Source: Candidatus Mycobacterium methanotrophicum (GTDB lineage Bacteria; Actinomycetota; Actinomycetes; Mycobacteriales; Mycobacteriaceae). Taken from it: a DNA stretch of 64,000 bases. Numbering within the stretch: position 1 is the stretch's first letter; every line of letters begins with the position of its first letter. The notes below the pieces were generated by a model. That model made no database searches. It saw only the letters and a program-made list of their open reading frames with translations, and had not been told where the DNA came from. Below are positions 53,359 through 62,836 of this stretch, one piece after another. A program made the translations under genes and the position numbers. The stretch is from contig NZ_CP097320.1 in NCBI RefSeq assembly GCF_023515995.1, positions 806,001 to 870,000 of the forward strand, in the 5' to 3' direction.

Positions 53359-54993
53359 ATGGTGGCCAACCCACGCGCCGGTCAGCCCGCGCAGTCCGAA
53401 GACCTTGTCGATTTGCCTCACCTAGTCACGTCCTACTACTCGATCGAGCCGGATCCCGAAGACGTCGCTCAACAAGTGGTTTTCGGCACGTCAGGGCACC
53501 GTGGCTCGGCGCTGAGCGGCGCTTTCAACGAGGCGCACATCCTGGCGATCACCCAGGCCATCGTCGAGCACCGGGCGGCGCAGGGCACCACCGGGCCGCT
53601 GTTCATCGGCCGTGACACGCACGGGCTGTCAGAGCCAGCCTGGGTTTCGGCGCTGGAGGTGCTGGCCGCCAATGACGTCGTCGCCATGATTGATTCCGCT
53701 GACCGGTACACGCCGACGCCCGCTGTCAGCTACGCCATCCTCAGCTACAACCGCGAGCGCGCGGACGGTCTTGCCGACGGGATCGTGGTGACGCCGTCGC
53801 ACAACCCGCCATATGACGGCGGCTTCAAGTACAACCCGCCCAACGGCGGCCCGGCCGAATCCGACGCGACGGACGCAATCGCCAAGCGTGCCAACGAGAT
53901 TCTGCGTGATGGCCTGTCGGCGGTGAAGCGGGTGTCGTTGGCCCGCGCGCTACGGACCACCTGGCGACACGACTACCTCGACGCTTATGTGGACGATCTG
54001 CCGAGTGTGGTTGACATCGACGCGATTCGCGCCACCGGGGTGCGTATCGGCGCCGACCCGATGGGTGGGGCCAGTGTCGACTACTGGGGTGTGATCGCCG
54101 AGCGGCACGGTCTCGACTTGACCGTGGTGAATCCGCTGGTCGACGCGACATGGCGGTTCATGACGCTCGACCATGACGGCAAGATCCGGATGGACTGCAG
54201 CTCGCCGGACGCGATGGCGTCATTAATCGCCAATCGCGACCACTATCAGATCGCCACCGGCAACGACGCCGACTCCGACCGCCACGGCATCGTGACTCCC
54301 GACGCCGGGCTGCTGAACCCGAATCACTATCTGGCAGTGGCGATCGACTATCTCTACACCCACCGGCCGTCGTGGCCGGAAGGCATCGCCGTCGGCAAGA
54401 CGGCGGTCAGTTCGTCGATCATCGACCGCGTCGTCGCCGGCATTGGCCGCAAGCTCGTCGAGGTGCCGGTCGGGTTCAAATGGTTCGTCGACGGCCTCAT
54501 CAGCGGGACCATCGGTTTCGGCGGCGAAGAGTCGGCGGGGGCGTCGTTCCTGCGGCGCGACGGATCGGTCTGGACCACCGACAAGGACGGCATCATTGCG
54601 GCGTTGCTGGCCGCCGAGATCCTGGCCGTCACCGGCGCCACACCCTCACAGCGCTACGCGGAGCTGACCGCGAACTATGGCGCACCGACCTATGCGCGGA
54701 TCGACGCGCCCGCCAACCGCGAGCAGAAGGCCCGGCTGGCCCATCTGTCGGCAGACCAAGTCAGCGCCACCGAGTTGGCCGGCGAGCAAATTACCGCAAA
54801 GTTGACCACCGCTCCGGGCAACGACGCGCCGCTGGGCGGGTTGAAGGTGACCACAGCCAATGCCTGGTTTGCCGCGCGGCCGTCCGGCACCGAAGACGTG
54901 TACAAGATCTACGCCGAGTCGTTCCGGGGCGCGCAGCATTTAGCCGAGGTCCAGCACGCAGCCCAGGAGGTTGTGGATAAAGTCATCGGGTGA
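53359..54993 (+). CDS. pgm: Phosphoglucomutase, alpha-D-glucose-phosphate specific
   Basis: 544 residues from ATG 53359. Phosphoserine loop GIVVTPSHNPPYDGGFKYNP with the catalytic Ser in PSHNPP, metal-binding DADSDRHGIVTPDAG, sugar-binding GGEESAGASFLRRDGSVWTT, and phosphate-binding AARPSGTEDVYKIYAESF. Interconverts glucose 1- and 6-phosphate, feeding glycogen, alpha-glucan capsule and trehalose. Corresponds to M. tuberculosis Rv3068c (pgmA). Intact. Confidence 0.95.
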   Translation: MVANPRAGQPAQSEDLVDLPHLVTSYYSIEPDPEDVAQQVVFGTSGHRGSALSGAFNEAHILAITQAIVEHRAAQGTTGPLFIGRDTHGLSEPAWVSALEVLAANDVVAMIDSADRYTPTPAVSYAILSYNRERADGLADGIVVTPSHNPPYDGGFKYNPPNGGPAESDATDAIAKRANEILRDGLSAVKRVSLARALRTTWRHDYLDAYVDDLPSVVDIDAIRATGVRIGADPMGGASVDYWGVIAERHGLDLTVVNPLVDATWRFMTLDHDGKIRMDCSSPDAMASLIANRDHYQIATGNDADSDRHGIVTPDAGLLNPNHYLAVAIDYLYTHRPSWPEGIAVGKTAVSSSIIDRVVAGIGRKLVEVPVGFKWFVDGLISGTIGFGGEESAGASFLRRDGSVWTTDKDGIIAALLAAEILAVTGATPSQRYAELTANYGAPTYARIDAPANREQKARLAHLSADQVSATELAGEQITAKLTTAPGNDAPLGGLKVTTANAWFAARPSGTEDVYKIYAESFRGAQHLAEVQHAAQEVVDKVIG

Positions 54994-55740
54994 CTCTCGC
55001 CACTCGACGCGCTCGCTTCGCCGACTGGAGTCGCCAATCGACAAGCTTGCCGCGCGAAGCCTGGGTGCTGATCGCGGCTAACGCGGTGGCCGCGCTTGGC
55101 TACGGTGTGGTGTCGCCTGTGTTGCCGGCGTTTACGCGCACGTTCGGAGTCAGCATGGGCGCGGTGACGTTCGCGATCATCGTGTTCTCGGTAATGCGGC
55201 TTTGCTTTGCGCCACCCACCGGGCTGCTGGTGCAGCGGCTGGGGGAACAGTGGGTTTACTTGGCCGGATTGCTGATTGCGGCGGTGTCCACCGGGGCGTC
55301 CGCATTCGTCGGAAACGATTGGCAGTTGGTGCTATTCCGCGCGATCGGCGGCATCGGCTCGACGTTGTTTTTCATATCGGTGCTGGGTCTGATGATTCGG
55401 ATCAGCCCGGCCGATGCTCGCGGGCGGGTCGCCGGGCTGTTCGCCAGCTCGTTTCTGATCGGGTCGGTCGCCGATGTCCAACTTCGCGACGGGCTGGGCG
55501 GTGTTCGGACTGCGACTGGCTGTGGTGCCGCTGTTCGTCTCGGACGTATTGGGCCGCGGGCCGCGGACGACGGGTTTGGTTCTAGGCGTTTTCGCGCTCG
55601 GCAACCTGGTCGTGGTGCTGCCCAGTGGTCATTTGTCGGACCGGATCGGCCGGCGCGGTCTGCTCGTCGGCGGGCTCTTTGCCTGCGCCCTGGCGACCGT
55701 CTGGCTGCTCCGGAGTTGGCCTGAGGGAGGTTTTCGATGA
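54990..55740 (+). pseudogene. MFS transporter, central deletion and frameshift
   Basis: GTG start overlapping the pgm stop. First part: AWVLIAANAVAALGYGVVSP, GAVTFAIIVFSVMRLCFAPP, LVLFRAIGGIGSTLFFISVL (helices 1-5). Near 55475 the frame shifts; the remaining part, GWAVFGLRLAVVPLFVSDVL, GLVLGVFALGNLVVVLPSGH, LSDRIGRRGLLVGGLF, belongs to the second half and is cut short. About a third of a normal 400-residue MFS protein is missing. Confidence 0.75.
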
Positions 55741-56972
55741 GGCAACCGCGATCGGCAATTGTGGTGGGCGCCGGCATCGTCGGGTTGTCGACGGCATGGT
55801 TTCTGCAAGAGCGCGGCGTTGCGGTGACGGTGGTCGACCGCACGGGCGTCGCGGCGGGTGCCTCCTGGGGGAACGCCGGATGGATCGCTCCGGCGCTGAG
55901 CATTCCGCTCAACGACCCGCAAACGTTGCGATACGCGTTGCGGTCATTGCCGAATCACGCTGCACCCGTGCGGGTTTCACTGAGCATCGATCCGGCGCTG
56001 TGGCGATTCTTGGTGCGGTTCGCGCTGAACTGCCGAGAGTCATCGTGGCGGCGGGCAGTGCGGGCGAACCTGACGCTCAACCACGACTGCATGGCCGCTT
56101 ATGACCTGCTGGTGTCCCACGGCGTAGACGCGCCGATTACCGATGCGCCCATCACCGCGTTGTTCCGCGCTTCGCTAGACGCCGAACACCTGCTGGAACA
56201 GCTGCGGCGTTTACAGGATGCAGGCCAGCCGAGCTCGACCACGGAGTTGACCGGTGCAGCGTTGCGTGAGCAGGTGCCGCTGGCGTCGAGCGCAGTCGCC
56301 GTCGGCGTCCGCATCAACGGTCAGCGGTTCGTCGACCCTGCACGGTTTGTGCAGGCGTTGGGCCGGTCGGTCGTCGAACGGGGCGCGGCCCTGGAGACCA
56401 TGGACGTCGCCGATGTGCGGACCGTCGGGGACGGCGTCGCTGTAGCGCCCCATACTGGCTCGGCGCTGATGGCCGACGCGGCGGTGATCGCGACTGGCGC
56501 ATGGTTACCGGGATTAGTCAAGCGCTGGGTCCGGGTCCCGGTGCAGGCCGGGCGCGGCTACTCGTTCACGGTGCCGGTGGAGCGCAAAGTCTTTGGGCCG
56601 ATCTATCTGCCGGATGTGCGGGTGGCGTGCACGCCGCTGAATGGAAAGCTGCGAGTCACCAGCATGATGGAGCTACGTCGTCCCGACGCTCCGGTGTCGG
56701 CTGGGGTGGTTGACGCAATTGTCGATGCGGCGGCCCAGTTCTTCGACGGGGTTCGGTGGGCCGAACGTGACGAGATATGGGTTGGGCCGCGCCCGCTGAG
56801 TCCCGACGGGCGGCCGCTGGTGGGATCGGTGCTCGAGAACCGCGTCTTCGTCGCGGGTGGACACGGCATGTGGGGTATGAAGCAGGGCCCGGCGACCGGT
56901 CGGCTGCTGGCCGAGCAGATCGCTACCGGCAAGCAGCCGCCGGGCCTGCGCGAATTCGACCCGCTTCGCTAG
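55737..56972 (+). CDS. FAD-dependent D-amino-acid dehydrogenase-like oxidoreductase (DadA type)
   Basis: 411 residues, ATG overlapping the MFS stop by four bases. N-terminal FAD site SAIVVGAGIVGLSTAWFLQE, VVDRTGVAAGASWGNAGWIA, substrate-side LPGLVKRWVRVPVQAGRGYS, and C-terminal FAD contact VAGGHGMWGMKQGPATGRLL. The family oxidises D-amino acids or related amines to keto acids in the membrane. Intact. tRNA-Ala follows 66 bases after the stop. Confidence 0.82.
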   Translation: MRQPRSAIVVGAGIVGLSTAWFLQERGVAVTVVDRTGVAAGASWGNAGWIAPALSIPLNDPQTLRYALRSLPNHAAPVRVSLSIDPALWRFLVRFALNCRESSWRRAVRANLTLNHDCMAAYDLLVSHGVDAPITDAPITALFRASLDAEHLLEQLRRLQDAGQPSSTTELTGAALREQVPLASSAVAVGVRINGQRFVDPARFVQALGRSVVERGAALETMDVADVRTVGDGVAVAPHTGSALMADAAVIATGAWLPGLVKRWVRVPVQAGRGYSFTVPVERKVFGPIYLPDVRVACTPLNGKLRVTSMMELRRPDAPVSAGVVDAIVDAAAQFFDGVRWAERDEIWVGPRPLSPDGRPLVGSVLENRVFVAGGHGMWGMKQGPATGRLLAEQIATGKQPPGLREFDPLR

Positions 56973-57038
56973 ACCTGTCGTGATCAGCGACTTTGAAGGC
57001 CGGCCGGCCGTGGTGTAGCTTCGATTGGCACAACATCT

Positions 57039-57111
57039 GGGGCTATGGCGCAGCTGGTAGCGCACCACACTGGCAGTGTGGGGGTCAGGGGTTCGAGTCC
57101 CCTTAGCTCCA
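57039..57111 (+). tRNA. tRNA-Ala (anticodon GGC)
   Basis: Cloverleaf: acceptor GGGGCTA pairs with TAGCTCC, D-arm GCGC...GCGC, anticodon stem CCACA/TGTGG with loop CTGGCAG (anticodon GGC), T-arm AGGGG-TTCGAGT-CCCCT. Discriminator A, then CCA is encoded at 57112-57114. Acceptor pair 3-70 is G-U-like (G with T), alanine identity. Its 3' end is duplicated at 63298-63325. Confidence 0.95.
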
Positions 57112-57115
57112 CCAG
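57088..57115. repeat. att-like direct repeat, left (tRNA-Ala 3' end)
   Basis: 28 bases from GGGGTTCGAGTCCCCTTAGC onward, identical to 63298-63325. The left copy is part of the functional tRNA gene. Confidence 0.9.
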
Positions 57116-57417
57116 GAGAAACCCCTGGCCAGTGGCCAGGCGTTCTTTGCCAACAGGATCTGATCACGACCCTTTTGTCCTAACTCTGTCCTACGGTCGC
57201 CGAGAACACGCCCGCGGCGGCCGTCAGTCACACGCCCGTAAACCGCTTGCGTCATGCGCTCGGTGTGGCCGTGCCAAGCCGCGGCTACATCGGCCGCGAT
57301 GCCCGCCGCGCGCATGCGCGAGATGTTGGAGTGCCGCAGCTTGTCAAGTGTGATGGCCTTAAGCCCGGCGGCGCCGCGCTGCGCGGCGAACTCTCGCGAG
57401 TAGTCGCGGACGGGCAA
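57103..57417 (-). pseudogene. Tyrosine recombinase (integrase), C-terminal fragment
   Basis: GLKAITLDKLRHSNISRMRA, then AAGIAADVAAAWHGHTERMT and QAVYGRVTD, carry the end of the catalytic domain (L-R-H-S, H-G-H-T, and Tyr in QAVYGRV). Only ~80 family residues remain; the N-terminal and core domains are missing. Its location next to the tRNA 3' end fits the integrase that inserted the island. Confidence 0.75.
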
Positions 57418-57530
57418 CCTTGGAAAGCCGGGCTCTGGTAGGCGCCGTCGTACGCCGGCGCCTACTGTTGACCGGCATTCAGGATGAACATGATGGCGGC
57501 ATTGGCGGTGAGGATGTGCGGCTATGAAAT

Positions 57531-57559
57531 GACCCCGCCGGGTGGTGTCCGGCGGGGTC
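57531..57559. terminator. Strong hairpin at transposon end
   Basis: GACCCCGCCGG (57531-57541) pairs perfectly with CCGGCGGGGTC (57549-57559) over a 7-base loop. No T-run follows. Flanked by two copies of GGTGGTGTTCAG (57561-57595), which may be transposon end repeats. Confidence 0.55.
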
Positions 57560-57587
57560 GGTGGTGTTCAGGGTGTCGCGGTGGTGT

Positions 57588-58217
57588 TCAGTCTGCCGTG
57601 ACTTCGGCGATTGCTGTGCGGGTTGAGGATTCGTCGACGATGGCCTTGTCGGCGGCGAACGCGGCGACAAGAGCTTGCAGCGCAAGGTTGTTGACGGCGC
57701 GCGGATAGCCGCGGCTGGTCTGGTGGATCAACCCGGCGGCGTCGTCGGAGAACAGCGTGTCGTCGCGCCCGGCTAGCTTGAGGTGGTGGCGCAGGTAGCT
57801 GGCGGTCTCGGTGTCGGTCATGGGCGGCATGGCATATCGGAGTCCGATGCGTTGGTCGAGCGCGGCGAGCACGCCGAGTTTCATCCGCCGCCGTAGGGTG
57901 GGTTGGCCCACGAGTAGGCACGCGAACGGGCTAGACGAGTCGAGGTCGTGATTTGTCAACAGCCGCAACGCTTCTAACTGGTCATAGCCCAAAAGATGTG
58001 CCTCCTCGACGACCAAAATGGGGGTGCGACCGCGCTCGGCTTGTTCAGCGGCCAGCGCGTCGGCGGCTTGTGGAGCCAAAGTTGCATGATGGGTCAGGGG
58101 TTGTCCGCCCAGGGAGGCGACGATGCGGTGGTGAATGCCCCGCACGCCGATGGTGGGGTCGGGCAGATAGACGGTTTCCACCCAGGCTGCGAAAAGCCGA
58201 TTCAATTCGGCGAGGTC
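57588..58217 (-). pseudogene. TniB/ExeA-like AAA ATPase fused to transposase tail by deletion
   Basis: The first ~18 residues (DLAELNRLFAAWVETVY) are the C-terminus of a Mu/rve-type transposase; they run straight into LPDPTIGVRGIHHRIVASLG, the middle of an ExeA/TniB-type ATPase, followed by Walker B ILVVEEAHLLGYDQLEALRL, SSPFACLLVGQPTLRRRMKL and GYPRAVNNLALQALVAAFAA. The Walker A part is missing. A deletion has welded two neighbouring transposon genes together. Confidence 0.72.
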
Positions 58218-58507
58218 GCCGACACGATCACCGCCGCAGTGCCGGCGCGGCGTAGCAACACACTCACCGGCAACAACACATGCGTCACCCCGCACCCGGT
58301 GCACCGCGACCGGCGCGGACACAGCCCCACCGGCCCATCCGGGCCGCGCAACTGCCGCTGTCGAGCCCGCCCCCAACCCGCCAGCACACCCCCACACGAC
58401 GGGCAGCTCAGCTCACCGGCCGCCAGCCTGCACTCGACTTGATCGACAACTGCTTCTACGGTGACCACTGCGCCTCCAAGCGCACACAGGCGGCCCTCCC
58501 GTAGCAC
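58202..58507 (-). pseudogene. DUF6431-like zinc-ribbon protein, truncated
   Basis: ECRLAAGELSCPSCGGVLAG, then RSRCTGCGVTHVLLPVSVLL: a zinc ribbon C-x-x-C...C-x-x-C typical of the first gene in actinobacterial Mu-like transposons. The frame ends at the same deletion junction (AAVIVSATSPN) where the transposase tail begins, so only the N-terminal half persists. Confidence 0.6.
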
Positions 58508-58655
58508 TCGGCCAAGAGACGACGGGAGGGCCGTCGCCTACCAATGACTTGATCACCGTGCCGCCCCGGCACCACGAACAACAAACCGGGGTCCAGCACC
58601 TCGACACGCTGCCCACCGTCAGCGCCGGAACCCTACCCCCATGCGCTCACCCTGA

Positions 58656-59034
58656 ATGCCCCCGAACACCTACGGCGAAGACCAGGACCTATACATCGCC
58701 GAGCAGATCGCGGTCGACGACGTCGGGTCGGTCCAGTCCGACGAGGACGGAAAACCGATCTACCTGGTCTTCGGCCTCTTAATCAGCTGGTCCGAACTCG
58801 ACTACGTAGAATTTGTGGACATACCTGATGATGACGGGAGCGGCGACGATGGCACAGAACGCCGACCGGAGCGGCGAGAGACGGCGCGTCGAAAGGGCCG
58901 TCATCAGTGGCGACGGCTTCGAGAAGAAAGGCGGATATCCCGCTGGGCGGAAGCCGACGAACGGTGTTTCGCCGGTACCTGCAACGCTGAGGGCATCCCG
59001 CACCCCGCCGCCGCAGGGCAAGCGCCCCAACTAA
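58656..59034 (+). CDS. Small island hypothetical(s)
   Basis: Two overlapping candidates. One frame (58656 on) reads MPPNTYGEDQDLYIAEQIAV, DEDGKPIYLVFGLLISWSEL, DYVEFVDIPDDDGSGDDG, a plausible acidic protein that then becomes arginine-rich. The other (ATG 58849) gives a 61-residue basic peptide, MAQNADRSGERRRVERAVIS to PPPQGKRPN, ending at 59034. I do not recognise either; the genuine pair may overlap as ...GACGATGG.... Low confidence in exact boundaries. Confidence 0.4.
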
Positions 59035-59284
59035 GACAGATCCCTTCGGCCGGGATCAGGTCGCGCGGCGGTGGCGGGCGGTGTCTTCATGGAACGGTTA
59101 CACAGGCGCGCCCGCGGTCACCGTTTATTCACCGCCAATGACCGGGAACTGACCGGAATTGCTCGGTTCCGCTCAGGCTCGGAGATAGCCAATCCAGTTG
59201 TCGCACAATGAAAGAAGGCGGCAACAGGACTGCAAGATCGAAAGATTATTAGTCCCTTGCCATCAGGCGATGCGTTCAGAGCCC

Positions 59285-60247
59285 CTACTCGTTGCCGCAG
59301 CAACCGACGGCGGACAGCCGATCCAGCTGTTCCAGCAGTCGGTGGGCTTCGAGGTAGGCGTTAGCCGCCGATCTGTTTTGACATGGCATCTTGCCCAGCA
59401 TCTTAGCCGCGATCCCGAGCCGCACCATGACATCACCGACGTCGGCTTCGGGAATGTCCACCTGGGCACCTCGGTAGTTGCTCAAGATGCATTGGATCGC
59501 CTTCGGCAGCCGCTTAGCGTCTGGGGTGATGCCGTTTGCCAACAAATACGGCAGCTTCCAGCTATGCGCGTCATTGGCGGCACCGACATACGCGAAGCAC
59601 TGCATGGCCAGCTTGTATTTCGGATGCAAGTCATCGGCGGCAAGCACGTGGCCATCCCAACTAGGAATGGCATCGCGCTCGGGCAGCCTGCCGAGCTCGA
59701 CCACCAGGTTCGGGCAGGGCCGGTAAATACCATGCACCGACAACCACCATAGATCGTCCGGCGCTTGATCGGTGTCCAGGGTCAACCACGCTCGATGGCG
59801 TAGCCCCCCACCGATGACGTCGGCCGCGTACACCATGGTCGCGTCGCTAACCGCCACGGCCTTAACACGCTGATCCGCGGCATAGCGACGGGCTTGCCTT
59901 AAGGCCGCCTCAATCGCCCCGCGATGCCCGAGCAGCGAACCTGGCCTCTTTACTTCTAGTACGAGCCACTTGAGACCCAATCTGGTCAGGACGATGTCGG
60001 CCCGGTCGACCTGCGGCTTGACGTTGGCGACAGGCCAGTCGAGGACGATCGTGAACAAGTCCTCGAGGATGTTCTCTGCGATCTTCTCAACCGGCGGACC
60101 AAAAAGTCCGCCTTGTTGGAGTCGCTCATGTCGGCGCTCGGCGAAATCCGGCCAAGCCGCACGGATGCGTCCGACGCACTTCTGGTAGGAAGCGAGGTGC
60201 CGGACGGCATCATCCCCGATCGCATCGCCAGGTACCCAGTCAGCCAT
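59285..60247 (-). CDS. PD-(D/E)XK nuclease-like protein (HsdR N-domain type)
   Basis: 320 residues from ATG 60247. A short leader (VPGDAIGDDAVRHLASYQKC) precedes a restriction-endonuclease fold: VEKIAENILEDLFTIVLDWP, ADIVLTRLGLKWLVLEVKRP with the D...E-V-K catalytic triad (about residues 86 and 99-101), and ALRQARRYAADQRVKAVAVS. The C-terminal half (HGIYRPCPNLVVELGRLPER, LHPKYKLAMQCFAYVGAAND) has no known partner domain and no helicase. No methyltransferase is nearby, so it is not a standard restriction enzyme. Probably a defence or element-maintenance nuclease. Confidence 0.7.
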   Translation of the reverse strand: MADWVPGDAIGDDAVRHLASYQKCVGRIRAAWPDFAERRHERLQQGGLFGPPVEKIAENILEDLFTIVLDWPVANVKPQVDRADIVLTRLGLKWLVLEVKRPGSLLGHRGAIEAALRQARRYAADQRVKAVAVSDATMVYAADVIGGGLRHRAWLTLDTDQAPDDLWWLSVHGIYRPCPNLVVELGRLPERDAIPSWDGHVLAADDLHPKYKLAMQCFAYVGAANDAHSWKLPYLLANGITPDAKRLPKAIQCILSNYRGAQVDIPEADVGDVMVRLGIAAKMLGKMPCQNRSAANAYLEAHRLLEQLDRLSAVGCCGNE

Positions 60248-61166
60248 CGAAGCCCCCTCGGATGTATGGCTGCGACGTGCCAACGCTCCCAGCATCCCCG
60301 GCACGCGCCTGCATGTCTTGAGGGTACGCAGACCGTGCGCTGAACTTGGCGTTTCGTTGAAGTACTCAATGAAAAAGACCAAAGGCTGCCTCACGGGCTC
60401 CGGGAACCGCGCCCCGCGAGTCCGAGGCTTACTCGAGCGTTGGAGTGCCCGCGCTCCAATGGCGTGCACCTTTAAGGGGCCGCTCATGCTCAAGCCGCGG
60501 GCCCGATAATTGCCGGCACCCATCGCTCGGTGCAGGGCTGACCCTAGGACTTCGCTGCCCCGTCGGACGCGCGACGCAGCTCATGCACCGCCCGACGTCG
60601 GCCGGCTGTGACTGTGAGCGAGCACCACGAGCATGTCGCGCCAGAGCACCGCGCTCGACGAATGGACCTGACGCCGAAGACTCTGGCTGTTAATCCGGTT
60701 AGTCATTCCGGCGGTCGCTGCCGTTCGCAAGCCGGCTCATTTGGGAAACAAATTTGGGAACAAAACATGGTGAAATCGGCCGATATCGGTGGGATATGGT
60801 GGAACGCGCCAGACACCGACCACCTTTGACCTTCGAATTTGAGACTGCACGAACGCCCGAAAACCCTTGGCGCCCAGGTCATAACCTAGAGGGTCGAATG
60901 GCACGGGACGCCTGCCTATCGCTCATCGTTGATTCGACGACGTTAACGATCAGGAATCACCGGAATGGTCCGGCTGCCGGACCCTCAGAGATCCATCACG
61001 TTGTGGCACAACCAGAGACAGGAACTTGCCGGGTCTTGCGGTATGTGTCGCTACTGCGGTAATGGGGGGTCGAGCCTGGGGCAAACCCCTCGTATGGTGC
61101 CTCAGTGGCTTGCGTGCGCCGGTGATGACGACCCAGAAACGCGAGCCGCTCTAAAACCCTTGAGTT
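60248..61166. other. Gene-poor island segment
   Basis: About 920 bases. Frames on both strands lack family features. The AT-rich 60740-60800 block (CAAATTTGGGAACAAAACAT) stands out from its GC-rich surroundings and may be acquired DNA or a control region. No gene claimed. Confidence 0.4.
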
Positions 61167-61186
61167 GTACAACCTCGAGGTTGTAC
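61167..61186. promoter_or_regulatory. HigA operator, perfect 20-bp palindrome
   Basis: GTACAACCTCGAGGTTGTAC is its own reverse complement and ends one base before the HigB start codon, so a bound antitoxin would block a leaderless transcript. Confidence 0.75.
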
Positions 61187-61187
61187 G

Positions 61188-61576
61188 ATGGTCAAGGTGA
61201 GCTGGGTGGTCGACGTGGAACTGATCACCGACTGGCTCGCCGGCCTCGACGATCGCAGCCACGAACTTGTGATCGCCGCCCTGGAACTGTTGGCCGAAGG
61301 GGACCGCTGCTCGGACGGCCCCTCGTCGACACCGTCACCAGCTCGCGACACAACAACATGAAAGAACTACGACCCGGCAGCGCAGGCCGAACCGAGCTAC
61401 GCGCACTGTTCGCCTGCGACTCGCAACGAGCAGCGATCATGCTCGTCGCCGGCAACAAACAAGGCCAATGGAAACGCTGGTACGACCAAAACATCCCCAT
61501 CGCCGACGACCTGTTCGACACACACCTCAACAAACTGAAACACACCAAGCAGCAGAAAGGACGCAAACGCCGATGA
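61188..61576 (+). pseudogene. higB: HigB/RelE-type toxin, frameshifted
   Basis: Frame one from ATG 61188: VDVELITDWLAGLDDRSHEL, VIAALELLAEG. Near 61300 one base is gained or lost; frame two continues GPLLGRPLVDTVTSSRHNNM, KELRPGSAGRTELRALFACD, AAIMLVAGNKQGQWKRWYDQ, NIPIADDLFDTHLNKLK. This is a Gp49/HigB-like mRNA interferase. The indel should abolish the toxin. Stop overlaps the antitoxin start by ATGA. Confidence 0.8.
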
Positions 61577-61875
61577 CCACACTCGACGACTGGCTCAAAA
61601 AGCGCCCGGTCAACCGCGACGCCGTCGACGCCCATAAAGCCCGCATGCGCGGCGAACTACGTGCCTACGCCCTACGCGAACTGCGCGAGGCCCAAGGACT
61701 CACCCAGACCCAACTGGCCGGCCTGTTGCGCGTTAGCCAAAACCGCGTCAGTGCCATGGAACGCGGCGAGGTCGGACACACTCAGGTCGACACCCTGCGC
61801 CGCTACGTCGACGCCCTCGGCGGCCAGCTCCGCATCGAAGTCGATCTCGGCGACGAACGCATCCAAATCGCCTAA
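61573..61875 (+). CDS. higA: HigA/Xre-type antitoxin
   Basis: 100 residues. HTH_3 domain: LREAQGLTQTQLAGLLRVSQ, NRVSAMERGEVGHTQVDTLR, RYVDALGGQLRIEVDLGD. Preceded by a toxin-binding helix (NRDAVDAHKARMRGELRAYA). Intact; it binds the 20-base palindrome upstream of the pair. Confidence 0.85.
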   Translation: MTTLDDWLKKRPVNRDAVDAHKARMRGELRAYALRELREAQGLTQTQLAGLLRVSQNRVSAMERGEVGHTQVDTLRRYVDALGGQLRIEVDLGDERIQIA

Positions 61876-61962
61876 GAGCACAACCACGGTCACGCGACGC
61901 AGTCCGCAGAGACGGCAGGGGCGTACCGCATCAACTTCGATTTAGGCCTATGGGGGCCGAGT

Positions 61963-62454
61963 GCGGAACTGAGAGCCAACAAGCCGCGAACACATGTTCG
62001 CCGTTACCTGGAATCCGCACAGCGAATGGGCCTGCTGCGAAAGCACCGTGGGCGCCTCATGGTGACCGTGCGGGGCAAGGCCGCACGCAGCGACCCGCCG
62101 GCGCTGTGGTTCCAGCTCGCCGAACGTATGCCGCTCACGTCGAAGGATCTGTGCGAAGAGCAGGCCGGGCTTCTCTTCCTCATCGCGGTCGCGGCCGGCG
62201 AGAACGACCCCGACGGGTTCGTCGCCGCCATGCTCGACGCCATCGGTTGGAAGCACCGCGACCGTACACCGATCACGACGTCGTCGGCGGCGCACATAAC
62301 GAGGAACACCACAGACGTGCTGCGGCGGCTTCGGCTGCTGGCGCCGGACAGTCGAGTCGCGAAGCCAGAGCGTGTCACATCGCAAGCGGTGGCGTTCGCC
62401 CGCGCCGCGGCGCGGTCGTGGCCATCCGTCGCAAAATCGACACCGCGGTCGTGA
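61963..62454 (+). pseudogene. C-terminal fragment of large hypothetical protein
   Basis: Open frame without a start: ELRANKPRTHVRRYLESAQR, MGLLRKHRGRLMVTVRGKAA, ALWFQLAERMPLTSKDLCEE, DPDGFVAAMLDAIGWKHRD, TTDVLRRLRLLAPDSR. Resembles the C-terminal extension of long actinobacterial pRiA4b ORF-3-type proteins, but the defining N-terminal domain is absent, so the family is unsure. It lies between HigBA and ParDE. Confidence 0.45.
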
Positions 62455-62528
62455 TCCTCGCTGGATCACAGCCATATCCGTGTTTCGCGGCGCGCCTGAG
62501 CACCCAGGCGCCGGCGCCGCGCAGGTGG

Positions 62529-62549
62529 GAGTAGGATTCAGTCCTACTC
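62529..62549. promoter_or_regulatory. ParD operator
   Basis: GAGTAGGA and TCCTACTC form a perfect 8+8 inverted repeat around TTCAG, 17 bases before ParD, followed by a GGAGG ribosome-binding site. Confidence 0.65.
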
Positions 62550-62566
62550 AGCAATGGAGGTCGCTC

Positions 62567-62836
62567 ATGCGAACGACGCGGCAATTGAGCATCACACTCC
62601 CAAACGACATGGCTGAAGCGCTCCGCGAGCGGGTGCGCTCAGGAGACTACGCCAGCGAAAGTGAGGTGATCCGCGAGGGCCTGCGGGCATTGTTCGCCCG
62701 CGATCAGGCTATTGAAGCCTGGCTTCGTGACGAGGTTGCCGCCGCGTACGACGCCGTGGTCGCCGACCCTTCGCGCGCCGTCACTGCGCAGAGGGTGCGG
62801 GCGCGGCTGGCCGCCGAGCAGGCCGGGAGCGTGTGA
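62567..62836 (+). CDS. parD: ParD-type antitoxin
   Basis: 89 residues: RQLSITLPNDMAEALRERVR and SGDYASESEVIREGLRALFA form the ribbon-helix-helix DNA-binding domain; the rest (AIEAWLRDEVAAAYDAVVAD) binds ParE. Preceded by a GGAGG site and palindromic operator. Overlaps parE by four bases. Intact. Confidence 0.85.
   Translation: MRTTRQLSITLPNDMAEALRERVRSGDYASESEVIREGLRALFARDQAIEAWLRDEVAAAYDAVVADPSRAVTAQRVRARLAAEQAGSV

Noticed and set aside
60754..61062. Plus-strand frame in island gap
   Set aside because: Mixed composition without motif, no ribosome site; treated as non-coding.
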